DNA of 64,000 nt, taken from NCBI GenBank assembly GCA_023334545.1, contig JAADVB010000019.1, positions 1 to 64,000 on the forward strand, written 5' to 3'. The position numbers were made by a program, and so were the translations under genes. Below are positions 1 through 10,100 of the stretch, piece by piece. The notes beneath the pieces are model-generated. The model searched no databases. It saw nothing but the letters and a program-made list of their open reading frames with translations, and was not told the DNA's origin. Every line of letters starts with the position of its first letter. The stretch's first letter is position 1. The DNA comes from Salisapilia sapeloensis. Taxonomy: Eukaryota > Oomycota > Peronosporomycetes > Peronosporales > Salisapiliaceae.

Positions 1-1
1 C

Positions 2-490
2 GAGAAGGTGGAGGCTCGCTACAAGGGCAAGAGCCGTCTGTATCCGGGGGTGATCTCCCGCTGCCGACTCAATGGCACGTACGACATCGACTATGATGAC
101 GGTGAGAAGGAAACCGGTGTGGCAGCGGACTTGATCCAATCGGCCCGCAAAGCGGTTGCAAACTCTCCGATTCGTAGGGCAGGATCGTTTTCGGACCGGA
201 TCGAGGCGAGGGAAGAAGTAGTGCAGTCGTATCGCGAGGGAACCCGGGTGGAAGCTCGGTATGGTGGAAAGGATCGATATTTCAAAGGGGTGATTTCACG
301 AGTGAATGGGGACGGAACGTACAGGATTGAGTATGATGATGGAGATGAGGAGCGAAAGGTACCATCGAAGTTGATTCGTCCAATAAGCTCAGCATTAAAG
401 ATGTCACCTCCATCCTTCTCTCGCGACACTTCAAAATCGATTGCACCACTGAGAGGCAAAAAAGCGGCTAGTGGCAGTAGATCGGATTGA
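2..490 (+). CDS. Tudor-like repeat protein, 3' fragment
   Basis: The reading frame is already open at the window edge, so this is the C-terminal part of a longer protein. It holds two clear copies of a Tudor/SGF29-like module of about 45 residues. Each has the pattern V-E-A-R-Y-x-G-K, a basic stretch, G-V-I-S-R, then G-T-Y-x-I-x-Y-D-D-G-D/E and a closing L-I. The copies lie at about bases 8-145 and 245-390 and are joined by a Ser/Arg-rich linker. Such modules usually bind methylated lysine or arginine on histones or RNA-associated proteins, so a chromatin or RNP adaptor role is likely (inference). The tail is basic and Ser-rich. No catalytic domain is visible in the fragment, and the upstream part could change the name. 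Confidence 0.8.
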   Translation, partial: EKVEARYKGKSRLYPGVISRCRLNGTYDIDYDDGEKETGVAADLIQSARKAVANSPIRRAGSFSDRIEAREEVVQSYREGTRVEARYGGKDRYFKGVISRVNGDGTYRIEYDDGDEERKVPSKLIRPISSALKMSPPSFSRDTSKSIAPLRGKKAASGSRSD

Positions 491-629
491 TTATTCGTCG
501 CCAGATGAAATATCGATTATTATAGAAATGTCTTTACAAGAGATGTCAGCGGTATTGCCTTAGTATGTCATTTTGCTGCTCTTTATAATTTCAAAATACC
601 ACAATATATATTATGCTTTTAAGCTCAGA

Positions 630-1472
630 CTAATGTCGCGCGAACATCGCGGTATCCAGTGACGATCTTACTGTACTTCGAAGAGAGACCATACTGCCCG
701 GAAGCTTCCGCACTGCTTCCTTAACGGGAGAGATACAAAAAGTATCGATCCTCTTCGCAATATTTGTCGTGGAAACATTTGGTCCAAAGCTGCCCGAACT
801 GACCAAAATTGGCCCCGAAATGTCCAAACTTCCCCTATGCGATTGGGTTTTGACATTGGAAGGGCGCTTCTTCGTCCGAGCTTTCTGAGCACGTATCAAG
901 ATAACGCTGCAGTGTGAAAACATGTGCCTCCAGGCGTTTTCGATTTCTGGAGTCCAAGCAGACCCCGAGGTTTCTTTCATTGCGTAAATAAGGGCACATC
1001 CGACTTGATCAAAGTGCTCTAGCTTGACGCCAAAACGCATATGAGTAGACGTCAGTGTATGGACACGGTCCATAAACTTTTCATGCGCTAAAAGTGTTCT
1101 CATTCCGGCACTAATATGGACGAGTACTCGACCTCTTACGTGCAATGAAGAGCGGAACACGGGTTTTAGCTCTGGATAGTTGTCTTCGAGATACGCGTAA
1201 AAGGTGTCGTACAGCTCCATGATCTTTGTGGATGACTCCTTCTTACTTGTAGCTTGAGCATTGAACACTTTCTCCCAGTGTACATGCGCCAAGTGTCGGT
1301 GCTCTTCAGTTGAATGTTCAGCGTAGACGAACGATGGCAAGTACTGACGCATGATTTTAAGCTCAGTACGATTAAACTTCTTTGGACGCTTCTTCTTCTT
1401 TGGAGGAACTTTTTGGTAGTCCGGATCGCTTGGTACGACTTGGATAGTCTTAAAAGATGGTGTATTCCCCAT
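630..1472 (-). CDS. globin-family protein with N-myristoylation-like start
   Basis: Single-exon gene of 280 aa. The frame stays open to 1631, but I start at 1472 because that Met opens M-G-N-T-P-S, a good N-myristoylation consensus (Gly2, Ser6). About 25 residues later comes a dense polybasic patch (PPKKKKRPKK). Residues ~33-195 read as a globin fold: a LVHI helix, then L-T-S-T-H-M-R-F-G-V, whose His (~143) fits the proximal haem ligand, then HFDQVG, a Trp-Thr-Pro and an A-W pair in the last helices. The C-terminal ~75 residues are Ser/Lys/Arg-rich and look disordered. It probably binds haem and O2 or NO at a membrane. The family call is good; ligand chemistry and lipidation are inference. 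Confidence 0.75.
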   Translation of the reverse strand: MGNTPSFKTIQVVPSDPDYQKVPPKKKKRPKKFNRTELKIMRQYLPSFVYAEHSTEEHRHLAHVHWEKVFNAQATSKKESSTKIMELYDTFYAYLEDNYPELKPVFRSSLHVRGRVLVHISAGMRTLLAHEKFMDRVHTLTSTHMRFGVKLEHFDQVGCALIYAMKETSGSAWTPEIENAWRHMFSHCSVILIRAQKARTKKRPSNVKTQSHRGSLDISGPILVSSGSFGPNVSTTNIAKRIDTFCISPVKEAVRKLPGSMVSLRSTVRSSLDTAMFARH

Positions 1473-2291
1473 TAATCGAGAGGAAGGTCGAAAGCTCCTG
1501 AGTAGAGGTGATGAGGAGGCAAAATATAGTAAAATGATGAATATTAAGTCTGATCGCTTATAATAAGTTACCTTTATCGACTTCGCCAGGTTCTGATGCT
1601 GACCAGGTATAAAAATAACCGCCAATATCAAGTAGCAGGTCAGCTTTATGACGCGGATATTCTTACTCCAAAAGTAGTTCTACTACAAATAGCTATCGAT
1701 GGTATTCTTCTAGCACTCATACTTTTCTCTTTCCGAACGCATTTTAAATAATATATCAAATAGCCTTTACGAGTACAGCTTTTATTGGCGGCTGCAGCGG
1801 TAGCTTTACGACCGCCTTAAGAGATAGAAATAAACAGCACTTAAGCACTCTCTGCAGAAAACATCGAGTACTTTACCGAATTCAGTAGAGACAAAACGAC
1901 TCTTTCGTGCCATTATGCGTTGGTTATAAATCTAAAATAGGAAGTCATCGTCAAAGACTGTAGAAAAAGTTAAAGTCTGCGGCAAAATTCAGGTTTTTAC
2001 TACAATAAATTACACAATGAATACTGTCCGTTTGATCATCAAGCGATAATATTACGCAGATTGTGCGCAAAGTGCTTGAAAGCCTCAATGATAAACACTA
2101 GATCTATTTTAACTTCGATTATCATTACGTTGGAGCGATCAAATGACACATTAAGACTGACACTTATAAGCATGAAGTGCACGAGACTGAACGACGAAAA
2201 GCTGCAAAAATTGATAGTTGCAAATGAAAGGATACAGATATGTGCAACATGAAATATTTCATTATTCTGTTGATAAGCTGCTAAAACATAT
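1473..2291. other. intergenic spacer
   Basis: AT-rich spacer upstream of the globin gene and downstream of the PA/ankyrin gene. The only frame on the plus strand (2061-2252) is short and has no recognisable motif. It probably holds the globin promoter. Confidence 0.5.
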
Positions 2292-5200
2292 TCAATTAAT
2301 CATAGCATTTTCATCCGATGCTTGACATCCTCCATTTCCTACATCGGCCGCCTTGGCGACATTCTCCAAACAGTCGAATCGAGGACGACTCAACGAACCA
2401 TCGTACTTGGTCACTTCAATACTTGTCTGAGCTAGTTGTAGCTCTACATTGTCTTTATTTCGGGTTGTAAGCATACTTGAACACGAGCTAACACTGGAGA
2501 ATTCCTCGCAGTCATCCTTACTGTCACACCATCGCTTGCGATCAAGATTATTCTTATGCCCCTTTGATTGTCTCGAAGTTTCCTCTTGGAGTACATGAGG
2601 CTTGACTCGGACATCATCGTGGTGTTTAGAATTTACTGTCTTCACGCTCGGGCTACCAAAACGTAAATGTGGCGAAACTTCTAGCTGCATGGATGAAACC
2701 ATGCTTACAATCGTTGCACGCTTTCTTAAATCTTCTGACATGGCATTGATTTGTAGCGCATTATTCGCTTTTTTGTCTTTGTGACTTGCGTTCGTCAAGT
2801 GGCTGATCCCTATGTTGCTTTCACCATGTATGTTTAAACGCGCAAGTTCACGCCACCAAACTTGAATAGCTTTCGCAGCGAAACCTTTCGCTTTTTGAAT
2901 GATAAAGCAGTAGTAAATAAACTGACATATCGTCCTTACCGCCCATTGGCGCCTAATATCGCTTTCATGATGGTCGATAGAAGTCGTCGAGAGTGGGGCG
3001 TTGAGTGGTATGTCGGATGTTGTCAAGCTCTCACTTGGTTCAGCGACCTTTTCAATAGTTTTCTCAATATTTTGAAGCAGTCTCTGAACACCAGGAAGTG
3101 GAAATGCTTCCAGTGATTTGATCATGTAATACCGTGCCAGTGTATAATTGTTTTTAGCAATATACTTCTTGCCCATATCTCTCATCAATGCCGCGTCTAG
3201 AGCTAATTCTTCTTTTGGTTTGTAATCATCAGTATGAGACAATGATGAATTGACGATCTGGAATTCATCAAGTGCATCATTTTCATTGCTCACTAAAGAT
3301 TGATCCTTACTTGATTGCAGTGATTGTAATAGTAAATGCGTTTGAGCGTTGCATTGAGCAAGCTGAGTCTCTTGTCGACGAATAAGCCGATCTTGCTCTA
3401 GCTCTCGTTTTTCATACTGCTCTTGACGTTGATACAATCTTTCCATATCAGCTCCGAGCTGTCGATGAAGATTTTGGAGATGTAAATAACGCTCTTCCAG
3501 CTGCAAATGACCATCTTTAGATCGATTGCATGCTGATCGAGCCGCCACAATCTCAACTTTTTGGCGCAGTCGTTGCGAATTAATAAGGTCAATATGCATC
3601 TTGCATTCATTTTCATCCGTATTTGCCGAATACACAATATCGTATATATCAGCACCATAGAGAAGTAGTGCTTCCATCATCTTCATGGAAACATCTTCGT
3701 AGAAACCCGAATTCAGGTTTTGGCAAACGATCTCTAACGGAGTCATTTTGCCGATGTCCTTGAGATCTAGACGAGCTCCTGCTGCCAATAAGACTTTGAC
3801 GCAAGCAACACGGTGCATTTTGCATGCTACATGTAACGGTGTCTCGAATCTTTCATTTCGTAGTGCCAGATATTGATGGACATTTCTTTCCTCTAGATAC
3901 TGGTTGCGAATAGCTTTTATCATGCAAGATAATACATCGTTATAACCTTTTCTCGCAGTCGTGTGAAATGGAGTATCACCTCCGACATGTGAAACTGTGC
4001 AAGCAGACGTAGAATGCGATAAGAGAGCATTCACAGCATCGATGCTTCGAAGAATACAAGCGAAGTGAAGTGGAGTCCGCCCTAGTATGTCCGTTGCATT
4101 CCTGTCCGCACCGTGCTTTAACAATAACTTGATTAGATTAGCACTATTTGGCTGAGATACTGCGTAATGTAGAGGTGTGAGATCCCAATGATCTTTGTAA
4201 TTGATCACTCTTTGAATTTGAATTGGATCTTGCTGGTAATGATCAAGAAATACTTGAAGATCATAAAGACTTCCATCTCGACAGAACGATAAAACTTCTT
4301 TAATGTCAACAACATCCGTAGATGGTAAAGGCTTCCAATTAATAGGGATTGGTCGGTCAATGACAGTCAAGTATGTAGATGCAATCGAAGGTCCCACACA
4401 GAGAACGGAAACCTCCGACTGTGCGAACTGAATTTGTCGAAACGCTCTAGCCGATACCATAATTGCTGGTATCGTTAGTTCAACAACACTCAACTTGTCA
4501 ACGGTCATGACAAATGCGGCGAATTCATCCTCAATATCATTGTTTCCGATAATTGCAGCTACAGCACCTGCGTCTTGGATGCGTCGTAGCTTATCTGGAA
4601 ATGTGCACTCACCTCGTTCTACTAGCGCTATGTTGTTACAAAGTGCTGACGCATTCTGTAAAGGTTGGTCAGCGTGGACAGGATCACACGTGATACACTT
4701 TGCTTTTATTTCTGTGTTCTCTTCGATATTAGAAAAATCAGCGAGCGGTGCATAATGCAGAACACTGGTGCTAACGGATGTTGCGTACTGAACGAATGTG
4801 AAGGTTGGAGTTGATATATGCGACTCTTTTGCAACTGTCTGGTTTGTACCGATGCATCTTTCTTCCTTTTCATCGATTGATGCAGAGTTCGCCATCGTGT
4901 TTTGATTTTGCACTGCTACAGTAGAGTTTGATTCAGTTGGAGAAATGGTCTGTGTCTCTGATAGCTGTTTTAAAGGCGCCGTGGGCTCTGCTCCGAAATG
5001 CTTAAGCAATGCAGATGTCTGCTGTGTCATTGCTGTCCACTTTGTTGAAGCCTTCTTTTTCTTTTCCTGCTTTTCTAATTTCATCCTGTGCGTTTGCTTG
5101 TCAAGCTGTCTCTGGAAATAGCACTGCTCGCTCGCCATCGCAGCCTCTTTTGTTTTACCATCAAGTAACTCCAACTGCACGCTGACATTATCCACAGCAT

Positions 5201-5699
5201 TCGAGTACTCTTTAAACATCTTACATATATCATAGAAGCAAATCATTACACATGGAATGGATATTTCCAGTCTTATGAGTGAAGAGGCGTCGTCATCTGG
5301 AGCCATCGTAAAAGTTGTAAATGGTTCCTCTTGATCGTTGTTGGCGACGATCATTGCAATAGCACCACATTCGAGGATGCGCTTTGCTTTCTGTTCAAAT
5401 GTACAGCTACCTCGAACGACTAATGCGATTGATCCACGCATCTCTGCTGCGTTGCGAAGCGGAGCATCGGCTCGAGGTGGATCTGCACACACCAGGTTAC
5501 CAGTGTATATCGCAGGTGTACGACAGCCAAATGAAGACATTGTACACTCCTGCCTCCCTAAATTTACATTCCATGTAAAGTAAGCACTGATTACGTTCTC
5601 CATCAGAGTGATCAAGCCAAGGGTAGAGCAAGTCGCCGACGTGTCAAGTTTGGCGTAAAGTATCTTGATGCGACTGCTCAAGATCAGGATCTTACGCAT
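2292..5699 (-). CDS. PA domain x2 / ankyrin repeat / coiled-coil protein
   Basis: Protein of up to 1135 aa without visible introns. Residues ~66-158 and ~316-425 are two protease-associated (PA) domains, each with the G-S/N-I-A-L-V-x-R-G-x-C-T-F core, an A-G/C-A-x-A-x-I-x-x-N-N-D strand and a closing P-x-x-M/I. Between them is a Lys-rich helical linker. Residues ~500-690 form about five ankyrin repeats (D-L-T-P-L-H-Y-A, G-R-T-P-L-H-F-A, E-T-P-L-H-V-A). A long Gln/Glu/Arg coiled coil follows (~733-800), then a TPR-like helical pair (~830-880) and an IQ-like A-K-A-I-Q-V-W-W segment (~945). No protease domain and no convincing signal peptide are seen, so it looks like an intracellular scaffold. 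The start is either 5699 or the internal Met at 5603; the conserved part begins after the latter. Confidence 0.85.
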   Translation of the reverse strand: MRKILILSSRIKILYAKLDTSATCSTLGLITLMENVISAYFTWNVNLGRQECTMSSFGCRTPAIYTGNLVCADPPRADAPLRNAAEMRGSIALVVRGSCTFEQKAKRILECGAIAMIVANNDQEEPFTTFTMAPDDDASSLIRLEISIPCVMICFYDICKMFKEYSNAVDNVSVQLELLDGKTKEAAMASEQCYFQRQLDKQTHRMKLEKQEKKKKASTKWTAMTQQTSALLKHFGAEPTAPLKQLSETQTISPTESNSTVAVQNQNTMANSASIDEKEERCIGTNQTVAKESHISTPTFTFVQYATSVSTSVLHYAPLADFSNIEENTEIKAKCITCDPVHADQPLQNASALCNNIALVERGECTFPDKLRRIQDAGAVAAIIGNNDIEDEFAAFVMTVDKLSVVELTIPAIMVSARAFRQIQFAQSEVSVLCVGPSIASTYLTVIDRPIPINWKPLPSTDVVDIKEVLSFCRDGSLYDLQVFLDHYQQDPIQIQRVINYKDHWDLTPLHYAVSQPNSANLIKLLLKHGADRNATDILGRTPLHFACILRSIDAVNALLSHSTSACTVSHVGGDTPFHTTARKGYNDVLSCMIKAIRNQYLEERNVHQYLALRNERFETPLHVACKMHRVACVKVLLAAGARLDLKDIGKMTPLEIVCQNLNSGFYEDVSMKMMEALLLYGADIYDIVYSANTDENECKMHIDLINSQRLRQKVEIVAARSACNRSKDGHLQLEERYLHLQNLHRQLGADMERLYQRQEQYEKRELEQDRLIRRQETQLAQCNAQTHLLLQSLQSSKDQSLVSNENDALDEFQIVNSSLSHTDDYKPKEELALDAALMRDMGKKYIAKNNYTLARYYMIKSLEAFPLPGVQRLLQNIEKTIEKVAEPSESLTTSDIPLNAPLSTTSIDHHESDIRRQWAVRTICQFIYYCFIIQKAKGFAAKAIQVWWRELARLNIHGESNIGISHLTNASHKDKKANNALQINAMSEDLRKRATIVSMVSSMQLEVSPHLRFGSPSVKTVNSKHHDDVRVKPHVLQEETSRQSKGHKNNLDRKRWCDSKDDCEEFSSVSSCSSMLTTRNKDNVELQLAQTSIEVTKYDGSLSRPRFDCLENVAKAADVGNGGCQASDENAMIN

Positions 5700-5755
5700 A
5701 TGGTACCGTCTACGTAATCAGATGCTACCGATCATTATTACCGCGACAGATCACG
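5604..5755. promoter_or_regulatory. short divergent promoter region
   Basis: The PA/ankyrin gene reads left from 5603 or 5699 and uridine phosphorylase reads right from 5756. At most 152 bp, and perhaps only 56 bp, separates the two start codons, so core promoters must be shared or overlap the neighbouring 5' leader. No specific motif was identified. Confidence 0.4.
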
Positions 5756-7022
5756 ATGCTGTACAAGAACCCGAATGCGATGCCCAAGCATGCCGACGGG
5801 GCGGTGTTGCATCTCGGTGTGAAAACAGGGGACGGTACGCGTTGGTTTTATTAATATAGATATTTTTATATATTTATGTGTGCGATGCCATGCGCTGCAT
5901 ATCGTGGGTAGTTGCAAATCGCATTCTATCTGTTGGCAGTTTAAGTCGAGCTGAGATGCTGTCTTCCTTTCTCGACGACAACTCTGTCAACAAATACACA
6001 TCCGAGAGAGGATTTGTCACTTTCACCGGCACTAAAGATGGAGTTTTTGTCTCCATCATTGCCACTGGAATGGTTCGAACCTTTACATCTTTTAAAAGGA
6101 ACTTTGAAGCGTAACATTTAATAAAACACAGGGATATCCAAACATGGATTTTGTCGTGAGGGAAACGAGAGCTATTGTGGAAGGTCCAATAGCCATCATT
6201 CGGTATAATTTATATCCTTTCCTTACCAATTCCAGCACCAATCGACTGTCATTCCATCTGCGAATAGATTCGGCACTTGTGGTGGTCTTAAGAGAGACGT
6301 AGCTCCTGGAAGTGTTGTAGTCAATGGTAAAGGATCCATCGCTGTGATCCGAAATCCAGACGCTTTTTTTGACGATGAAGACAAAGAAGACTCGTATCGT
6401 TTTAGTCGTATCAAACCAGCTTCCGATAAGCTATCCACTGCGGTAGGCAACACAAACAAAGTATAATAGGGACTACTCTAATCTAGCCTGCTCTTCGTAT
6501 GATAAAGCTATTCAACGACATGGAGAATAAGAAAGCAGGCTTGCATTCTCTACCGTCTCTTGCTTCTGTACAAGATATGGAGCAACTGAACGTTTACAAC
6601 GGTCTTAATGCTACTGCTTGTTCCTTCTACAGCTCCCAGGGTACTTAGAACGTCACATAGCTAATTGCATGATGAGCTGATGTTATACAGGCCGTATTGA
6701 TAGTGCTTTTGACGACCAGAACCAAGGTCTAGTCGAGAAACTCATGACGCAGTACCCCGACTTGTATACGCTTGAGATGGAAACGTTCCACTTGTACGCA
6801 TCATCCTATCCACATTCACATACGTAGGCTTCTACTAACCTCCTCCCATTCAGATTCGATCTGGCACACAATAGTCGAGGTTCTGTCTCGGCAGCAGCCG
6901 CAGCTTTAGTACTCGCTAATCGCTCAAGCGGCCAAGTCGTGGAGGAACAAGTTATGAAAGCTGTGGAACGTCATTGGGGTCAAGTCATCCTCGATACACT
7001 AGCCCAAGTCAGTCTTGAATGA
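5756..7022 (+). CDS. uridine phosphorylase (seven exons)
   Basis: Reconstructed as exons 5756-5834, 5912-6072, 6132-6202, 6268-6442, 6487-6640, 6691-6793 and 6854-7022, giving 303 aa. All junctions are GT/AG and keep frame. The product starts MLYKNPNAMPKHADGAV and carries NP-1 phosphorylase signatures: VGSLSRAEM, F-T-G-T-x-x-G-x-x-V-S-I-I-A-T-G-M-G, I-I-R-F-G-T-C-G-G-L (phosphate and nucleoside site) and L-E-M-E-T-F-H-L (ribose-binding Glu-Met-Glu). It should split uridine with phosphate to uracil and ribose-1-phosphate in pyrimidine salvage in the cytosol. Introns are only 44-77 bp. Length matches the eukaryotic family. The first exon is short and rests on homology-like sequence and the GT at 5835. 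Confidence 0.88.
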
Positions 7023-7145
7023 AACGAAATAGCACAAGCGAATGGAGACAAATGGAATGGATCATTATTCATTGTCATACACAGTTTCTTGCTGTCAAGT
7101 TTTTCTACTTGATCATTTTCTCGCATCTACCTTGGTGCTTCCTAC

Positions 7146-10100
7146 TCAAGCATTCGACAGCGACGATGGACGGCCGACAAAGCTAAAGCCGTCAAAGTCA
7201 TTGTTCGTCTGTGCGCCCTGTGGCTGTCGAGGCATCGCAAGCGTGCCTTCTCGGTCGCGGGGCGTAATGTCATTGTTATGGCGTGGCGCGTAGTGCGTGT
7301 CAAGCTTACCGACGCCAGGGTTGAACGGCGGCTCGACTCGTTTCTCTAGTAGCTCCTGCCAGTTCATGCTTTCAAAGAACGGATGGTTGAGCACTTCATC
7401 GGCACCGGACGGTCCACTCCCGAGACGCATCATCGGGTCTCTCGTCAGCAACTAGTAGACAGAGATAAGTACATGCAAAAAACTATATAAAACAAACAAA
7501 CGTACGCCTCGGATGAGCGACACAGCCTTGTCCGAGAAACTTGGTGTGAATGTCACCCACTCCTGCTTGAGGATCGTCTGGAACATAATGTCGCGGTTAC
7601 GATGGTAGTATGGCGGCTTGCCACCGATCATCTCGTACAGCAAGATGCCAAAGCTCCACCAGTCGGCAGCTTTACCATACGAGTTACCCTTGAGCAGCTC
7701 CGGTGCAATGTACGCTGCTGTGCCACAGAACGTCGTGGCGCCCTTTAAGTCCGAGACACCGACCTTGGACAGTCCAAAGTCCGTGATACGCACGTGGCCT
7801 TCGTGATCTAAAAGAACGTTCTCGAGCTTCGCATCACGATAGATGATGTCGAGGCTATGGAGATGGGCGATGCCAGCCGCCACTTCTGCAGCATAGAAGC
7901 ATGCCCAGTCTTCGCGGAATTTGCGTCGACGACGGAGGTGGAACGCCAGAGACCCGCCGCTCAAGTAGTCCATGACTAGATACAACTTGGAGTCGCTTTG
8001 GAAGGCGTAGTGGAGCTTGACGATGAACGGGTGGTGGATCTCCGTCAAGATCTTTCGTTCCGCCATCGTCGTATTCACCAGTCCAGACGACACGACATGC
8101 TGTTTCTTGAGTACTTTCATGGCAAATGCTTCTCCTTGTCGAGGTGGCGTCAACTTGCGACTGAGAAAGACTTTCCCAAAGCCACCTTGTCCGACGACTT
8201 TCATCAGCTCAAAGTCTTTCACCGTGATCTGAGCCTTGGTCTTATCACTCTCGACCTTTCGACTTTCCTTACTCGCTGCTTTGTTCAGTGGTTTATTCGG
8301 CAAATAGTACGACGGACGAGACTTATCATCTGGGCTCACAGCAGACACCTTAGTCTCTTCCTCTGCGCCACCAGCAGACATGTCACTCGCTTCATCAGCG
8401 TCCGTCTCGCCTAGCACCAGGATATTTGATTTGCGTCGTGCACGTCCGCTCTTTCGCTTTCGTAGCTCTGCACGAACGTGCTTGACGACTGCAGTCATGC
8501 CAGGTCGCTCGGGATTCGCTCCGACGAACGCAAAGGCTGCTCGCTCTGCCTTTTCCAGCGTTGCAGGCGTGCTGTCTGCTTCTTTGTTCGGAGGCATGAA
8601 GCCAATCGAGAGGCAGACGCATCCGACACGTGCTTGGCTATCGACGATCTGTGCACCAAGCGATTCGAAGGCACATTCCCAATTGATCGCTCGACGTCCC
8701 AAGAGCTCTAGGACGCTCGGACTTTCATTCCCATCAATCTCATGCTTACTCTCGATGAACGCAATGCGATGCACTTTTTCCCGTACATCGTCTTCAAATG
8801 CTTCAACAATGGACTTGGCAAGTGTCCCACCTTGTGCAAACGCAATGATGGACACTTGTCCACGACATTTCGCGACAAAGTGTTCCCAAACGAAACGAAC
8901 GTGTTCTTCAGGCGTGTTCGAGTTCGGGATCGGCACGACACGTTCAAAGCCACCTGCTTCATACACGACAGCGCTGTTGCTAAATGGGTTGCAGACGATG
9001 ACACCATAGCCTTCTTCTTGCGCACGAGCAAAGTACGGAACCATGGACCACGGGTGTTCAATCGTAGTCGAAGCGTTCGTAGTATCCTGTCGCCAGAGAC
9101 CCATGGGACCAGAGTCCGAGAGGAAGAGGATCACCTTCTTCGCACTTGCGTACGCCATGGACGTGTAGAAACGACAGCGAACGGGCGAGTCTGGAGACGG
9201 AACGAATTGAGGCGTAAAGTCCAGCTCCTTCTCCATGTAGTGGTAAATGTCTTTCTTGGCGTCGGACGCAGGGACTTTCGACTCGAGAGACGGAACGACA
9301 GGGTCCGCGACCGGTTGTGGTTCGTCGAAGCCAGCGATACCGCGCGTATCAAGCTCCAAGGAATCTTCCGAGCTCTTCCGTCCACGCTCTTCACCAGAGC
9401 TTTCATCCTTCTCATCAGCTTCCACCGCGACGGACGGACGATTGGACTTGAGCGAACGAAGGTTGTCGCCTGCTTCTTCCTTTGCAGCTTCCTTCTCTTC
9501 TTCATCGCTACTGGATTCATTCGCCAAGTCCGCGAGACGCTTTTGCTGCGCCGACACGGTCCCTGTTAAGCTCATTCGAGACGCACTCAGAGGCTGCTTC
9601 TCTTCTTCATCGTCACTAAATGACGTGAAGCTCTTTTGCTGTGGTGGATCTTGGATCGTGAACGGACGCTGCGCTTCCTCTTCACTCGATGACTCGGACA
9701 CTGCCTTTGCTTCCACCTCCCGCGGCTCATCGACAGGTTCCAGCGCTTCCACCTCTTCTTCCGATGCTTCACTCTCATTCTCTACCACCTCTGCCTCCTG
9801 CTGTCGAGCAAGACGAGACGGATAAGCAGCGTCCTTGTCGCCACCCACATCGATGCCGTCTGGTGTCTGCATCACTGCTAAAAGCAGCGTTCGTGCGCCT
9901 TCCGACAGCGCTTCGAGCTCATCAAACGCCGTGTTCTCGTCATCCATGTCACCATCATCCATATCTTCACTCTGTCCTCTCGTCATACCCTTCTCCTCGC
10001 TTCCGTCTTGCACACTCGATGCAATGGCAGCAGTAGCACGATCATTGAGTCCCGTACCACGTAGGTTATGTCCACAAGCACCACAGAATCGAGATCCAGT

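Noticed and set aside
790-1043. Frame at 668-892 as a second small protein overlapping the globin
   Set aside because: Contained in the globin gene in another frame, with no motif.
6060-6090. Perfect B-box-like GGTTCGAACC suggesting a tRNA
   Set aside because: It falls at the exon 2/intron 2 border of uridine phosphorylase, and the flanking bases do not form a T-arm, acceptor stem or A-box.
8380-9009. 209-codon plus-strand frame opposite the PH/AGC kinase
   Set aside because: It is a mirror of the strongly supported kinase coding strand and is rich in Ser/Arg as expected for antisense frames.
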